Source: Opitutia bacterium (lineage in GTDB: Bacteria; Verrucomicrobiota; Verrucomicrobiia; Opitutales; Opitutaceae). Taken from it: a DNA stretch of 64,000 bases. The notes beneath the pieces are model-generated. The model made no database searches. It saw nothing but the letters and a program-made list of their open reading frames with translations, and was not told where the DNA came from. The stretch's first letter is position 1. Each line of letters starts with the position of its first letter. Location: the NCBI GenBank assembly GCA_016187945.1, contig JACPIT010000004.1, positions 62,001 through 126,000 of the forward strand. The letters run 5' to 3'. Positions 15,395 to 23,620 of this stretch are shown one piece after another. The translations under genes were made by a program, and so were the position numbers.

Positions 15395-16167
15395 GTTTCA
15401 GCGTCGTAATCTTCTTGCTCATCCTCTCCGACCAAGTCGAGAGGGATAGCTCCACCTCCGCCCTTTTTCTTCCGCTTTTCGATCACAGCGCGCCGTTGCG
15501 CTTTTTTCGCCGCTGTCGCCGCGCGGATTAGCTCTCGCGCTTCATGGTCAGAGACATCTTCGGTGTAGAGTTTTTGCGTGATTCCGAACGCCAAGACCGG
15601 GCACCCACCTCCGGCTCCGCCCTCCAAGCGCGGCAACAATTTGCCCCAATGCGTCGTGGACTCACCAAACGACGACGACGGTTTCAGCCCTCGGTCGGTG
15701 AGATCGCGAAAAAGATCTTTCAAGTCCTCAGCGCGAGTGAGAATCACGCCCACCGAAATCGTCCGAAGTTCGAATAGGAGACGAAAATTATTCAGATCCC
15801 GATCGAAGAACGGATCTTTGTTGTTCCATTCGATCTCGAAACCGATGCCTCCAAGTTCGGTCGCCTTGTAACAATCAACCTTGTGCGTCGGACTTTCGAT
15901 ACGGCGCTCATCGACCATGAAAGCTGTTTTGAACTGCTTCTCGATCCATCCTTTCGTGCGCAGTTCTCCGTCGATCCAGCCGGCGATCTTCGTCTTGCTG
16001 CCACCTCCGACGACCACCTCGCTTTTCTTAAGCCGGAATCGGGTGAGCACGTCACAGATTTCTTCGAGCAGCACCGGGAAATCGGCCTGAAGGATGGACG
16101 ACGCGTGGCGCCACTCCTTAACGGTATAGTTATCACGGATGAACTTCGGCAGACGGGCGATTGCCAT
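15391..16167 (-). CDS. BglII/BstYI-family type II restriction endonuclease
   Basis: A 258-residue restriction enzyme of the BglII family. The diagnostic region is GWIDGELRTKGWIEKQF, HKVDCYKAT, GFEIEWNNKDPFFDRDLNNF (acidic catalytic residues of the PD-(D/E)xK-like core), STTHWGKLLPRLEGG and GGCPVLAFGIT. By family, the target should contain GATC (AGATCT or RGATCY), cut to leave 5' GATC overhangs. I start at the ATG at 16167; a TTG seven codons upstream (16188) is also possible. It precedes and overlaps the methylase gene. The C-terminal Lys/Gly-rich tail is unconserved. Lower G+C than neighbours. Confidence 0.87.
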   Translation of the reverse strand: MAIARLPKFIRDNYTVKEWRHASSILQADFPVLLEEICDVLTRFRLKKSEVVVGGGSKTKIAGWIDGELRTKGWIEKQFKTAFMVDERRIESPTHKVDCYKATELGGIGFEIEWNNKDPFFDRDLNNFRLLFELRTISVGVILTRAEDLKDLFRDLTDRGLKPSSSFGESTTHWGKLLPRLEGGAGGGCPVLAFGITQKLYTEDVSDHEARELIRAATAAKKAQRRAVIEKRKKKGGGGAIPLDLVGEDEQEDYDAET

Positions 16168-16264
16168 GTCGGATTTGAACCACGGCAATCGTCGAACGCA
16201 AACGCGCTCTTTCTCGAACGCAACCTAACCGGACCGGTGAAGAACGACCTTCGGTTCGCAGGCC

Positions 16265-17443
16265 TCAGAAGAACTTCTTCGCCTTGTCGAAGAAGCTCTT
16301 TGCCACCGGCTGGTCGGCATCGCCGCAGGCCTGCGCAAAGTCTTCCAGTTTTTTCCGCTGCTCGCTGTTGAGCGAGGTCGGCACTTCGACGTGCACGCGG
16401 ATCAGCTGGTCGCCGTGCGCGCCGCCACGCAGGTGCGGCATGCCGCGGCCCTTCAGGCGGAACGTCGTGGCGGATTGCGTGCCGGCGGGGATCTTCAGCG
16501 TCGCCTTGCCTTGCAGCGTCGGCACCTCGATCGAGCCGCCGAGCGTGGCGACAGTGAATTTGATCGGGATTTCCGTGAACAGGTCGTCGCCCTGCCGCTC
16601 GAAAATCTCGTGCTCTTTCACGTGCACGACGATGTAGAGATCGCCCGGCGGGCCGCCCATGACGCCCGCCTCGCCGTTGCCGGCGGAGCGCAGCTTCGAG
16701 CCGGTGTCGACGCCCGGCGGGATGCGGACGTTGATCTTCGTCGTCTCCTGCACGCGGCCTTCGCCGTCGCACTTCGCGCACACGCGCTCGAAGCGCGCGC
16801 CGCTGCCGTGACACGTCGGGCAGACCTGCCGCACGTGGAAAAACCCGCGCGAGGTCGTCACCTGCCCCGCGCCGCGGCAAGTCGGGCACGTGGTGCGTTT
16901 CGAGCCCGGCTCGGCGCCGGTGCCTTCGCAATGCGAGCACACGCCGAGGCGGCGGAAGGAAATCTCCTTCTCCACGCCGTGCGCGGCTTCCTCGAGGGAA
17001 ATTTCGAGATCGTAGCGCAAATCGGAGCCGCGCGCGGCGCCGCCGCCCTGGCCGCCGCCTCCGCCGAAGAACTCGTCGAAAATCCCGCCGCCACCGCCGC
17101 CGCCGCCCTGTCCGAAGACTTCGCGGAAGATGTCGAACGGGTCGTGGAAGCCGCCGCCGCCCGGGAAGCCGCCCGCGCCCCCGCGACCGCCGCCGCCCAT
17201 GCCGCCCTGCTGGAACGCAGCGTGGCCGAACTGATCGTAGGCCGCGCGCTTTTGCGGGTCCTTGAGCACTTCGTAGGCCTCGGAGACTTTTTTGAACATC
17301 TCCTCCGCCTCCTTGTTGCCCGGATTTTTGTCCGGGTGAAACTGCACGGCCTTCTTGCGATAGGCCTTCTTGAGTTCCTCGTCGGAGACGCCTTTCGCGA
17401 CGCCGAGCAGCTCGTAGTAATCTTCCTTCTTGGTGCTCGCCAT
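16265..17443 (-). CDS. dnaJ: Chaperone DnaJ (Hsp40)
   Basis: A 392-residue class A DnaJ that delivers substrates to DnaK and stimulates its ATPase. It has a J domain (residues 5-72) with HPD at 36-38, then a long Gly/Phe region (about 80-135). The zinc domain at 169-230 has four CxxCxGxG motifs ([32 protein letters not shown]). Client-binding beta domains and a dimer end follow ([20 protein letters not shown]). It starts 3 bases after grpE, forming a grpE-dnaJ operon; dnaK is not in the window. Confidence 0.98.
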   Translation of the reverse strand: MASTKKEDYYELLGVAKGVSDEELKKAYRKKAVQFHPDKNPGNKEAEEMFKKVSEAYEVLKDPQKRAAYDQFGHAAFQQGGMGGGGRGGAGGFPGGGGFHDPFDIFREVFGQGGGGGGGGIFDEFFGGGGGQGGGAARGSDLRYDLEISLEEAAHGVEKEISFRRLGVCSHCEGTGAEPGSKRTTCPTCRGAGQVTTSRGFFHVRQVCPTCHGSGARFERVCAKCDGEGRVQETTKINVRIPPGVDTGSKLRSAGNGEAGVMGGPPGDLYIVVHVKEHEIFERQGDDLFTEIPIKFTVATLGGSIEVPTLQGKATLKIPAGTQSATTFRLKGRGMPHLRGGAHGDQLIRVHVEVPTSLNSEQRKKLEDFAQACGDADQPVAKSFFDKAKKFF

Positions 17444-17445
17444 GG

Positions 17446-18057
17446 TCAGGCCTTCGTCTCGGGCTTAGCCGGGCCGCTGGACACGATGACCGAGGCCGGA
17501 CGCACGAGGCGTCCGTTCAGCGAGTATCCGAGCCGCACCACGGAAATGACTTTCTCCTCGGCGACCTCCTCGTCCGGCTGGTGCGCGATGCACTCGTGCT
17601 GGTGCGGGTCGAACGCCGCGCCGACGGGATTGATTTCCTTCAACCCGTGGCGGCCGAGCGCGCCCTTGAACTGCTCCAGCACCATGCCGACGCCGTCGAC
17701 GATCGATTTCGCGTCGCCGCTCTGCTGCTTCGCCGCGGCGAGGCCGAGGCTGAGGTTGTCGAGAATGGGAATGAGATCCTCGACGACGTTGGCGGCGGCG
17801 AATTGCCGCAGCTCGTCCTTCTCGCGCAGCGTGCGTTTGCGGAAATTCTCCATGTCCGCCACGGCGCGCAGATAGCGTTCCTGCGCTGCGACCGCATCGG
17901 CGCGGGCGGCGGCGAGCAATTCGTCGGCCGATGGCGCGGCGGTGGGCTTCGCGGCCTCGGGTGCCGGCGCGGATTTGGCGTCGGCGGGCTTGGCCGCAGC
18001 CGCCTCGGGCGGGGGCGGAGGAGTCTTCGGAGTATCGGTTTGGCTGGTTTCGCTCAT
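17446..18057 (-). CDS. grpE: GrpE nucleotide exchange factor
   Basis: A 203-residue GrpE that releases ADP from DnaK. The N-terminal 60 residues are Pro/Ala/Lys-rich and disordered. Residues 62-125 form the long dimeric helix ([20 protein letters not shown]). The beta-domain ends with [17 protein letters not shown], a family signature. No CIRCE element lies upstream. A modest sigma-70-like pair (TTGAAA, 17 bases, TACTTT) sits at about 18070-18098 on the minus strand, but very near the start codon. Confidence 0.96.
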   Translation of the reverse strand: MSETSQTDTPKTPPPPPEAAAAKPADAKSAPAPEAAKPTAAPSADELLAAARADAVAAQERYLRAVADMENFRKRTLREKDELRQFAAANVVEDLIPILDNLSLGLAAAKQQSGDAKSIVDGVGMVLEQFKGALGRHGLKEINPVGAAFDPHQHECIAHQPDEEVAEEKVISVVRLGYSLNGRLVRPASVIVSSGPAKPETKA

Positions 18058-18192
18058 GCGGAACGGCGGAAAGTAGGCGCAGGTTTTACGGTTTTCAAGT
18101 GTGGTGCGAGTGCTCTTCGGGCGATTGCTGCCATCCCGGCGGCAACGAACACGGGCGTGGTGCGGGCGGCGCCATCGCGGAGCCGCCCCTAT

Positions 18193-19152
18193 TCACGGGC
18201 GAACAAAATTCTCGGTGACCAAAACGGTGGTGGCTTCGTCCGCGACAAACGAAAATGCCTCGGCGAACGGCAGCAACACGTTCTCGCCGCGCGCGACGAC
18301 AGCGCGACCGGCATCGTTCGCTGTGAGACGTCCGTCCACGACCGAAAGGAGCCGCGGCTGTTCGCGCGCCGCGATCTCGAGTTTCGCGCCGTGCGCGAGT
18401 CGCACGCGGCGGAGGCGAAACTCGGCGCAATCCGCCAGCACGTCGTGCGCTTCGCCCGCGCGCAGCAGGCGCGGCGCCGGCGCGCGGTTGGCGGTGAGGC
18501 ACGCGAGCGATTGCTCGACGTGCATCTGCCGCGGCTTGCCGTCGAGGCCGACGCGGCCCCAGTCGTAGACGCGGTAGGTCGTGTCGGAGTTCTGCTGGAT
18601 CTCGAGGATAACGTTGCCCGCGTCGATCGCGTGCATGACGCCGCTCTGGATCAGCACCGAGTCGCCGGCGTGCGTCTCGTGGCGCACGAGGAGTTTTTCC
18701 GCGGTGTTGTTCGCGAGCGCGGCGCGGAATTTCTCCGCATCGACGCCGTCCACGAGTCCGGCCAGCACCGCCGCACCGGGCTCGGTGCGGGCGACGAACC
18801 AGTTTTCCGTCTTCGGCTCGCCGCCGAGCGAGAGCGCGATTGAGGCGGGCGGGTGGACTTGCAGGCTCAGCCGCTCGCGGCAATCGAGCCATTTGACCAA
18901 AATCGGAAACACGCGCGTCCGCTCCCACTCCGGGCCCATGACACGCTCGGCCGCCGCTTCGATGACCTCGCGCAGCGTCTGGCCGGCGAACTCGCCGTCG
19001 CGCACGCGCGATTGCGCTTCGGGACGATCCACGATTTCCCAACTTTCGCCGATCGGCCGACCCGCCGGCAACGCGCGGCCGAGCCAGTCCGCGAGGGCGC
19101 GGCCGCCCCAGACGCGTTCTTGAAAAATGGGATCGAAACGGAGAAATGACAT
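18193..19152 (-). CDS. manA: Class I mannose-6-phosphate isomerase
   Basis: A 319-residue cupin-type phosphomannose isomerase interconverting mannose-6-P and fructose-6-P. The zinc site is visible in SLQVHPP (H100) and KTENWF (E116), with VMHAIDAGNVILEIQQNSDT carrying the later metal His and active-site region. The short, Bacillus-like ManA length fits. The ATG at 19152 begins SFLRFDPIFQERVWGG, the family N-terminus; 42 further upstream codons are open but unrelated. It is divergent from ftsK, and the shared upstream region is only 88 bases. Confidence 0.92.
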   Translation of the reverse strand: MSFLRFDPIFQERVWGGRALADWLGRALPAGRPIGESWEIVDRPEAQSRVRDGEFAGQTLREVIEAAAERVMGPEWERTRVFPILVKWLDCRERLSLQVHPPASIALSLGGEPKTENWFVARTEPGAAVLAGLVDGVDAEKFRAALANNTAEKLLVRHETHAGDSVLIQSGVMHAIDAGNVILEIQQNSDTTYRVYDWGRVGLDGKPRQMHVEQSLACLTANRAPAPRLLRAGEAHDVLADCAEFRLRRVRLAHGAKLEIAAREQPRLLSVVDGRLTANDAGRAVVARGENVLLPFAEAFSFVADEATTVLVTENFVRP

Positions 19153-19240
19153 CGTGGTTGAGAGAGTGTGGCGCGTCGCGCGCGTAACGGGGAATTTACA
19201 TTGACCCTCGTGCGCGCTACACGTCTCTAAAGGCAACGAA

Positions 19241-21793
19241 ATGGCCAAAGCTGCGAGCACAAATCCCAAGGACTCCAATCCGTCGTTCGAAGCGCCGCGC
19301 CACCGCCCAAATTGGGGCGGGTTTGTGCTTTGCGCGATTCTCGGCGTGCTTGTGCTGGTCGCGATGGCGTTCTTTTCTCCGAGTCAAAACTACCTCGACC
19401 AGGCCGGCGGCCGCACCGAAGTCATCAACGGCAAGCTGCAGCAAATCGCGATTCAGCCCGCGGACAAAAATCCCGTCGGCGACGTCGGTGTGGTGATCTC
19501 GGTTTTCAGCTTCAAGTTCCTCGGCGGCGCGGCGTGGCTGATCCCGGTTTTCCTGCTCTGGATGGCGTTCACCTACGTGCGGAGCGCGCGGCACCTCACG
19601 GGCACGCGCATGATCGCGATGTTTTTCTCGTTCGCCGCCGGCGCGCCGCTGCTCGCGATGCAAGGCCTGGCATTCATGAACCGCCAGGTCTACCCGTCCG
19701 GCCCCGGCGGCTGGACCGGCAAGGCGCTCTACGACGGTTTCTTCGAGTCGACGTTTGGCGGCTTCGGGTCGTTCTTCCTGCTCACCGCCGTCTACGTGAC
19801 GAGCATGGTGTTCATCTTCACGCGCGACATCGGCGCGGAATTCGAGAAGTTGCTGAATAATTTCGCCGAGTGGCGCAAGAAACGCGCCGCGCTCGCCGCC
19901 GCCCTCGCGGAAGAGCGCCGCAAGCAGAAGGAGGAATTCGCAAAGCAAAAAGCTGCGGCCGCAGCAGCAGCGGCCGCAGCGCCCGCCGCACCGACGCGCC
20001 CCGGTCCGGCCCCGCAGCCGTTGCAGGCGCCGAAGAAGCTCGTCGTGCCGAAGTCCGAGGATCCGCTCGCCGAAGCGCCGAAGCCCGGCGCGCGCGCGTC
20101 CGCCGCTGCCGCCCCCGAGGCCGAACCGGTCAAGCCCGCAGCGACCGCCAAGCCCGCCAAACCCGCGCCGACCGCGACCGACACCAAACAGCTCGCCGTC
20201 GCCGCCGCCGGCAAGATCGAGCTGAACATCGTCAAACCCGAAGAGACGAAGAAGGCCAAAGTCGTCCTCCCGCAGACCGACGACAAGAGCTACGAGTTTC
20301 CGCCGCTCTCATTGCTCAAGGAGCAGGTAAAGCTCGACGCCGCGAACTCCGAGGAGGAACACCGCGGCAACGCCGAGAATCTCCTGCGCATCCTGAGCGA
20401 GTTCGGTGTGGAAGTTTCCCTCGGCGAAATCCACGTCGGCCCCGTCATCACGCGCTACGAAGTCGTCCCCGCCGCCGGCGTGCGCGTCGAAAAAATCTCC
20501 GGCCTCGACAAGAACATCGCCCTCGGCATGCGCGCGCAATCGGTGCGCATCCTCGCGCCGATCCCCGGCAAGGCCGCCGTCGGCGTCGAAGTGCCGAACC
20601 AGAAGCCCACGCCCGTCGGCATGCGCGAGATTCTCGAGAGCGAAGACTGGGCGCACGCCAAGGCCGAGCTGCCCATCGCGCTCGGCAAGGACGTCTCCGG
20701 CAAACCGCTCGTCTCCGACCTCACGAAGATGCCGCACTTGCTCATCGCCGGTGCGACGGGCTCGGGAAAATCCGTGTGCATCAACTCCATCGTCGCCTCG
20801 ATCCTCTACTCGAAGAGCCCGAAGGACGTGCGCCTGATCATGGTCGACCCGAAGGTCGTCGAATTAAAGGTCTTCAACGCGCTGCCGCACATGTTGATTC
20901 CGGTCGTCACCGAACCGAAGAAAGTGCCGGCCGCGCTCAAGTGGCTGCTCGGCGAGATGGAGCAGCGCTACCAGATTTTCGCGAAGGTCAACGTCCGCAA
21001 CATCGCCGGCTTCAACAACCGCAAAAAGGACAAACCCGCCGAGCTCCCGCCCGAACAGCAAGGCGAGCTCGCCGGCGTCGCGCCGGACGACATCGAGATT
21101 CCCGACCGCCTGCCCTACATCGTCGCGATCGTCGATGAACTCGCCGACCTCATGATGATCGCGCCGGCCGAGATCGAGACGAGCATCGCGCGCCTCGCGC
21201 AGCTCGCCCGCGCCGCCGGCATCCACCTCATCATCGCCACGCAGCGCCCGTCGGTGAACGTCATCACCGGCGTCATCAAGGCCAACCTTCCCTCGCGCAT
21301 CGCCTTCCAGGTCGCCTCGCAAGTCGACTCCCGCACGATCCTCGACGGCAAGGGCGCCGAGACGCTCATCGGCCGCGGCGACATGCTCTTCACCCCGCCC
21401 GGCACGTCGCGCATCGTCCGCGCGCAAGGCGCCTTCGTGGCCGACGAGGAGGTCGGCGAGATCGTCGAATTCCTCAAGCGCAACGGCCCGCCGCAATACG
21501 CCCAGGCCGTCCAACAGCAGATCGACCGCGCCGCGCGCGAAGACGACGAAGATGGCGAGGGCGGCGAAAGCGACGGCGACTTGGGCGACGACGAGGATTT
21601 GTTCCGCCAGGCCTTCGACGTGCTGAAGTCCACGCGCCGCGCCTCCACATCGATGATGCAGCGCCGCCTGCGCATCGGCTACAACCGCGCCGCTCGCATC
21701 ATGGACCTGATGGAGGACAAGGGCATCGTCGGCCCCGAAAACGGCTCGAGTCCGCGCGAAATCCTCGTCGACCTCGACACCTACGAGCCGTGA
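19241..21793 (+). CDS. ftsK: DNA translocase FtsK
   Basis: An 850-residue FtsK/SpoIIIE ATPase that pumps chromosome ends through the closing septum. The N-terminus has four membrane segments (about residues 25-45, 83-108, 120-140, 170-195), followed by an Ala/Pro/Lys linker to about 340. The motor has Walker A GATGSGKS near residue 504 and Walker B YIVAIVDELADLM. ATQRPSVNVITGVIKANLP follows. The C-terminal gamma winged helix (STRRASTSMMQRRLRIGYN) reads KOPS-type polarity sequences. The linker is modest compared with enteric FtsK. It is co-directional with rodZ 146 bases later. Confidence 0.97.
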   Translation: MAKAASTNPKDSNPSFEAPRHRPNWGGFVLCAILGVLVLVAMAFFSPSQNYLDQAGGRTEVINGKLQQIAIQPADKNPVGDVGVVISVFSFKFLGGAAWLIPVFLLWMAFTYVRSARHLTGTRMIAMFFSFAAGAPLLAMQGLAFMNRQVYPSGPGGWTGKALYDGFFESTFGGFGSFFLLTAVYVTSMVFIFTRDIGAEFEKLLNNFAEWRKKRAALAAALAEERRKQKEEFAKQKAAAAAAAAAAPAAPTRPGPAPQPLQAPKKLVVPKSEDPLAEAPKPGARASAAAAPEAEPVKPAATAKPAKPAPTATDTKQLAVAAAGKIELNIVKPEETKKAKVVLPQTDDKSYEFPPLSLLKEQVKLDAANSEEEHRGNAENLLRILSEFGVEVSLGEIHVGPVITRYEVVPAAGVRVEKISGLDKNIALGMRAQSVRILAPIPGKAAVGVEVPNQKPTPVGMREILESEDWAHAKAELPIALGKDVSGKPLVSDLTKMPHLLIAGATGSGKSVCINSIVASILYSKSPKDVRLIMVDPKVVELKVFNALPHMLIPVVTEPKKVPAALKWLLGEMEQRYQIFAKVNVRNIAGFNNRKKDKPAELPPEQQGELAGVAPDDIEIPDRLPYIVAIVDELADLMMIAPAEIETSIARLAQLARAAGIHLIIATQRPSVNVITGVIKANLPSRIAFQVASQVDSRTILDGKGAETLIGRGDMLFTPPGTSRIVRAQGAFVADEEVGEIVEFLKRNGPPQYAQAVQQQIDRAAREDDEDGEGGESDGDLGDDEDLFRQAFDVLKSTRRASTSMMQRRLRIGYNRAARIMDLMEDKGIVGPENGSSPREILVDLDTYEP

Positions 21794-21824
21794 CGGATCG
21801 TCGGCGCCCAACCGTCATCCGTCG

Positions 21825-21851
21825 ATGGAGGGCCGAGCTCCCGCGAGGCCG
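21825..21851. repeat. Half copy of REP-like repeat family D
   Basis: The arm ATGGAGGGCCGAGCTCCCGC and on matches the arms of full elements at 26693-26775 and 32792-32871. It lies between ftsK and rodZ. Confidence 0.75.
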
Positions 21852-21867
21852 TCGCACGGACGCGCCG

Positions 21868-21886
21868 GCCGTCCCAACGGCTTTTT
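21868..21886 (+). terminator. Weak candidate terminator after ftsK
   Basis: A five-base stem GCCGT/ACGGC with a CCCA loop is followed by five T. It is short for a terminator, so partial read-through into rodZ is likely. Confidence 0.4.
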
Positions 21887-21939
21887 CACTCGGCTTTTAG
21901 CTTTCAAACCCACTCTCAACCCGAAATAAGGTCACTCTC

Positions 21940-22710
21940 ATGCAGACGCTCGGCGAACGACTCGAGGAAGCGCGCAAACGCAAAGGCATCTCCATCCGCG
22001 AAGCCGCGGAAGCCACGAAAATTCGCGGCGACTACCTCCAGAAATTCGAGGCCAACTCCTTCGACTTCGACCTGCCGCCGCTCTACATCCGCGGCTTCCT
22101 GCGCACCTACGCGAAGTTTCTCGAATTCGATCCGCAGCGCCTCGTCGCCGAGTTCGACACGCTGATGGCCGACGAAGGCCGCGCGCCGCGCCGCGAGACG
22201 CGCGAGAACTACGGTCGCGTCGAAATCGGCGGCGGCGAGAGCGCGGAGTCCGCACCGCGCGGCGGCGCGGGCCTCGATCCGGTGATGCTGAAATACGCCC
22301 TCTTCGGCGGCGGCGCGCTCGTGATCGTCGTCGTCGTCGTGCTCCTGATCAACGTGTTCTCGGGCCACACCGAGCCGCGCGCCAGCGCGCCGAAGCAGAC
22401 GGCGACGGAAAACACGCCCGAGCGCTCCACGCTTCAGCCGCTGACTCAAAACGAAGGCACGTTCACGCTGATCATCGCCGAGCCGACGCGAGTGAAAGTC
22501 GCTTACGAAGACAACAGCGTCGTCTTCCTCGACGGGAAATACCCGATGAACCGCGGTGAGACGCGCAGCTTCAACTACTCGCGCGATCTCATCATCGTCG
22601 CCGAGCACCCCGATCGCATCCGCATGGAAATTAACGGCGCGGCGGTCAGCGTGCCGGACTCGGTCAAACCGATGACCAAGTTTCGCGTGCCTGTCGTTCT
22701 CCGTCGCTGA
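21940..22710 (+). CDS. rodZ: RodZ-like cytoskeletal membrane protein
   Basis: A 256-residue RodZ-type protein. Residues 1-75 form a Cro-like helix-turn-helix of the HTH_25 kind (LGERLEEARKRKGISIREAA, PPLYIRGFLRTYAKFLEFDP). A single transmembrane helix follows at about 120-140 (ALVIVVVVVLLINVF). The periplasmic DUF4115-like domain runs about 165-256 (FTLIIAEPTRVKVAYEDNSV, GETRSFNYSRDLIIVAE). RodZ links MreB filaments to the elongation machinery. It is 32 kb from mreBCD here, beside ftsK instead. A strong bidirectional terminator follows. Confidence 0.9.
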   Translation: MQTLGERLEEARKRKGISIREAAEATKIRGDYLQKFEANSFDFDLPPLYIRGFLRTYAKFLEFDPQRLVAEFDTLMADEGRAPRRETRENYGRVEIGGGESAESAPRGGAGLDPVMLKYALFGGGALVIVVVVVLLINVFSGHTEPRASAPKQTATENTPERSTLQPLTQNEGTFTLIIAEPTRVKVAYEDNSVVFLDGKYPMNRGETRSFNYSRDLIIVAEHPDRIRMEINGAAVSVPDSVKPMTKFRVPVVLRR

Positions 22711-22730
22711 ACAAGCCTGGAGTCCTTGCA

Positions 22731-22766
22731 CAAAAAAGGCCGGCGCCAGCCGGCCTTTCTGTTTTT
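22731..22766 (+). terminator. Rho-independent terminator of rodZ
   Basis: A perfect 10-base stem AAAGGCCGGC/GCCGGCCTTT around GCCA is followed by TCTGTTTTT. The A-run on the other flank makes it usable for the converging ydbL transcript too. Confidence 0.9.
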
Positions 22767-22779
22767 CCGCTTCGCAACA

Positions 22780-22858
22780 GGTAGGGCGGACCGGCCCGGT
22801 CCGCCGCAAACGTCATCGCCATCCTCGTCGCAGTGCGCCGCGACCGCCGCGCCCTACC
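22780..22858. repeat. REP-like element abutting the ydbL stop codon
   Basis: Begins GGTAGGGCGGACCGGCCCGG (self-complementary) and ends GCCGCGCCCTACC, giving GTAGGG borders at both ends. The minus-strand ydbL stop TGA is separated from the GTAGGG border by only one base. Confidence 0.75.
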
Positions 22859-23227
22859 TCACTTCTTCTTCCACGCGCCGCTCTCGTCCTGCACCCACAC
22901 GCCGGACTTCGCGCTGGCCGCGATCTGCTTCGCGCGCGCGCGGCCCACCGAGTCGGCCGTCGCGCCGGTCTGCTGCGCGATGAGCGCGTAGACGGCTTCG
23001 CGATCGCGATTCTCGTCCGCGACGAGCGCAGCGGCGTTGCCGGCAGACCCGCGGACTTCGACGAAGCCGCGGTTGTTCTCGCCGATCGCGCCCTTCGCTT
23101 TCAGGTCGTCGAGTTGCGAGAGCCGCTGCTCCATGCGTTGGCGAATCGCGGCCGCACTCTCGGCGGCGACGACGGTGGCGGTAAACGCGCAGAGCGCGAG
23201 GCAGGCGGCAAAGAGTCGGGCGATCAT
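22859..23227 (-). CDS. ydbL: YdbL-like periplasmic protein (DUF1318)
   Basis: A 122-residue exported protein. The signal peptide covers residues 1-22 (LFAACLALCAFTATVVA). The DUF1318/YdbL body contains QLDDLKAKGAIGENNRGFVE and REAVYALIAQQTGATADSVG. In Escherichia coli YdbL is encoded with YdbH and YnbE and modulates their inter-membrane bridge. Here the same gene order (ydbH-ynbE-ydbL) holds, and the ATG overlaps the ynbE stop by four bases. The C-terminus SGVWVQDESGAWKKK is characteristic of DUF1318. Confidence 0.9.
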   Translation of the reverse strand: MIARLFAACLALCAFTATVVAAESAAAIRQRMEQRLSQLDDLKAKGAIGENNRGFVEVRGSAGNAAALVADENRDREAVYALIAQQTGATADSVGRARAKQIAASAKSGVWVQDESGAWKKK

Positions 23228-23433
23228 GGATTGTTCTCCTGTTTGGCTTCGGGGGCGACAGTGGCGGACTTCTTGTCGAGGTCGCCGAAGAAATCCTCCA
23301 GCGCGCGTTCGACCTTCACGTTCACGTCGACGGTGATGTGGATCGGCTTCACCTCGATCGGCTCGGTGCGGACGCTGAGGCAGCCGCCCAAGAAGAGCGG
23401 AGCCGCCGCCGCGAGGAACAAAGGACGTTTCAT
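23224..23433 (-). CDS. ynbE: YnbE-like lipoprotein
   Basis: A 69-residue lipoprotein with lipobox LGGC (Cys18) and short mature part SVRTEPIEVKPIHITVDVNV, resembling YnbE. In E. coli YnbE forms an outer-membrane beta-stack that docks onto the C-terminus of YdbH, making a lipid-conducting bridge. It overlaps ydbL by four bases. The acidic, charged tail after residue 45 extends beyond the E. coli protein (61 residues). Confidence 0.85.
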   Translation of the reverse strand: MKRPLFLAAAAPLFLGGCLSVRTEPIEVKPIHITVDVNVKVERALEDFFGDLDKKSATVAPEAKQENNP

Positions 23434-23562
23434 GCAGGGAAAGGGTTCAGCGATTCGACGCTACGAGGCGATGGAAAATTCAAAGTGAACGACGAGAACC
23501 ACAAATGGATTGGAGTTAGTCAGGTCCGTAACTGTCCGGTTCCACTCGGTTGCGTCGGCAGC

Positions 23563-23620
23563 AGGTAGCGCAGACGCCCCGCCTGCTTCGACCGAGAGGC
23601 AGGCGGGACGCCTGCGCTAC
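23563..23620. repeat. REP-like palindrome supplying the ydbH stop codon
   Basis: Arms GGTAGCGCAGACGCCCCGCC and GGCGGGACGCCTGCGCTAC flank a 12-base loop. Read on the minus strand the border GTAG contains the TAG stop of ydbH (23617-23619). The remaining gap to ynbE (23434-23562) shows nothing clear. Confidence 0.85.

Noticed and set aside
14738-16167. Avoidance of AGATCT as a sign of a long-resident restriction system
   Set aside because: AGATCT is present at least twice in the window, including inside the nuclease gene; without a genome-wide count no claim is justified.
18058-18192. CIRCE element or heat-shock promoter upstream of grpE
   Set aside because: A single GAGTGCT occurs but not the inverted partner. 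The sigma-70/32-like boxes are weak and too near the ATG to list as a feature.
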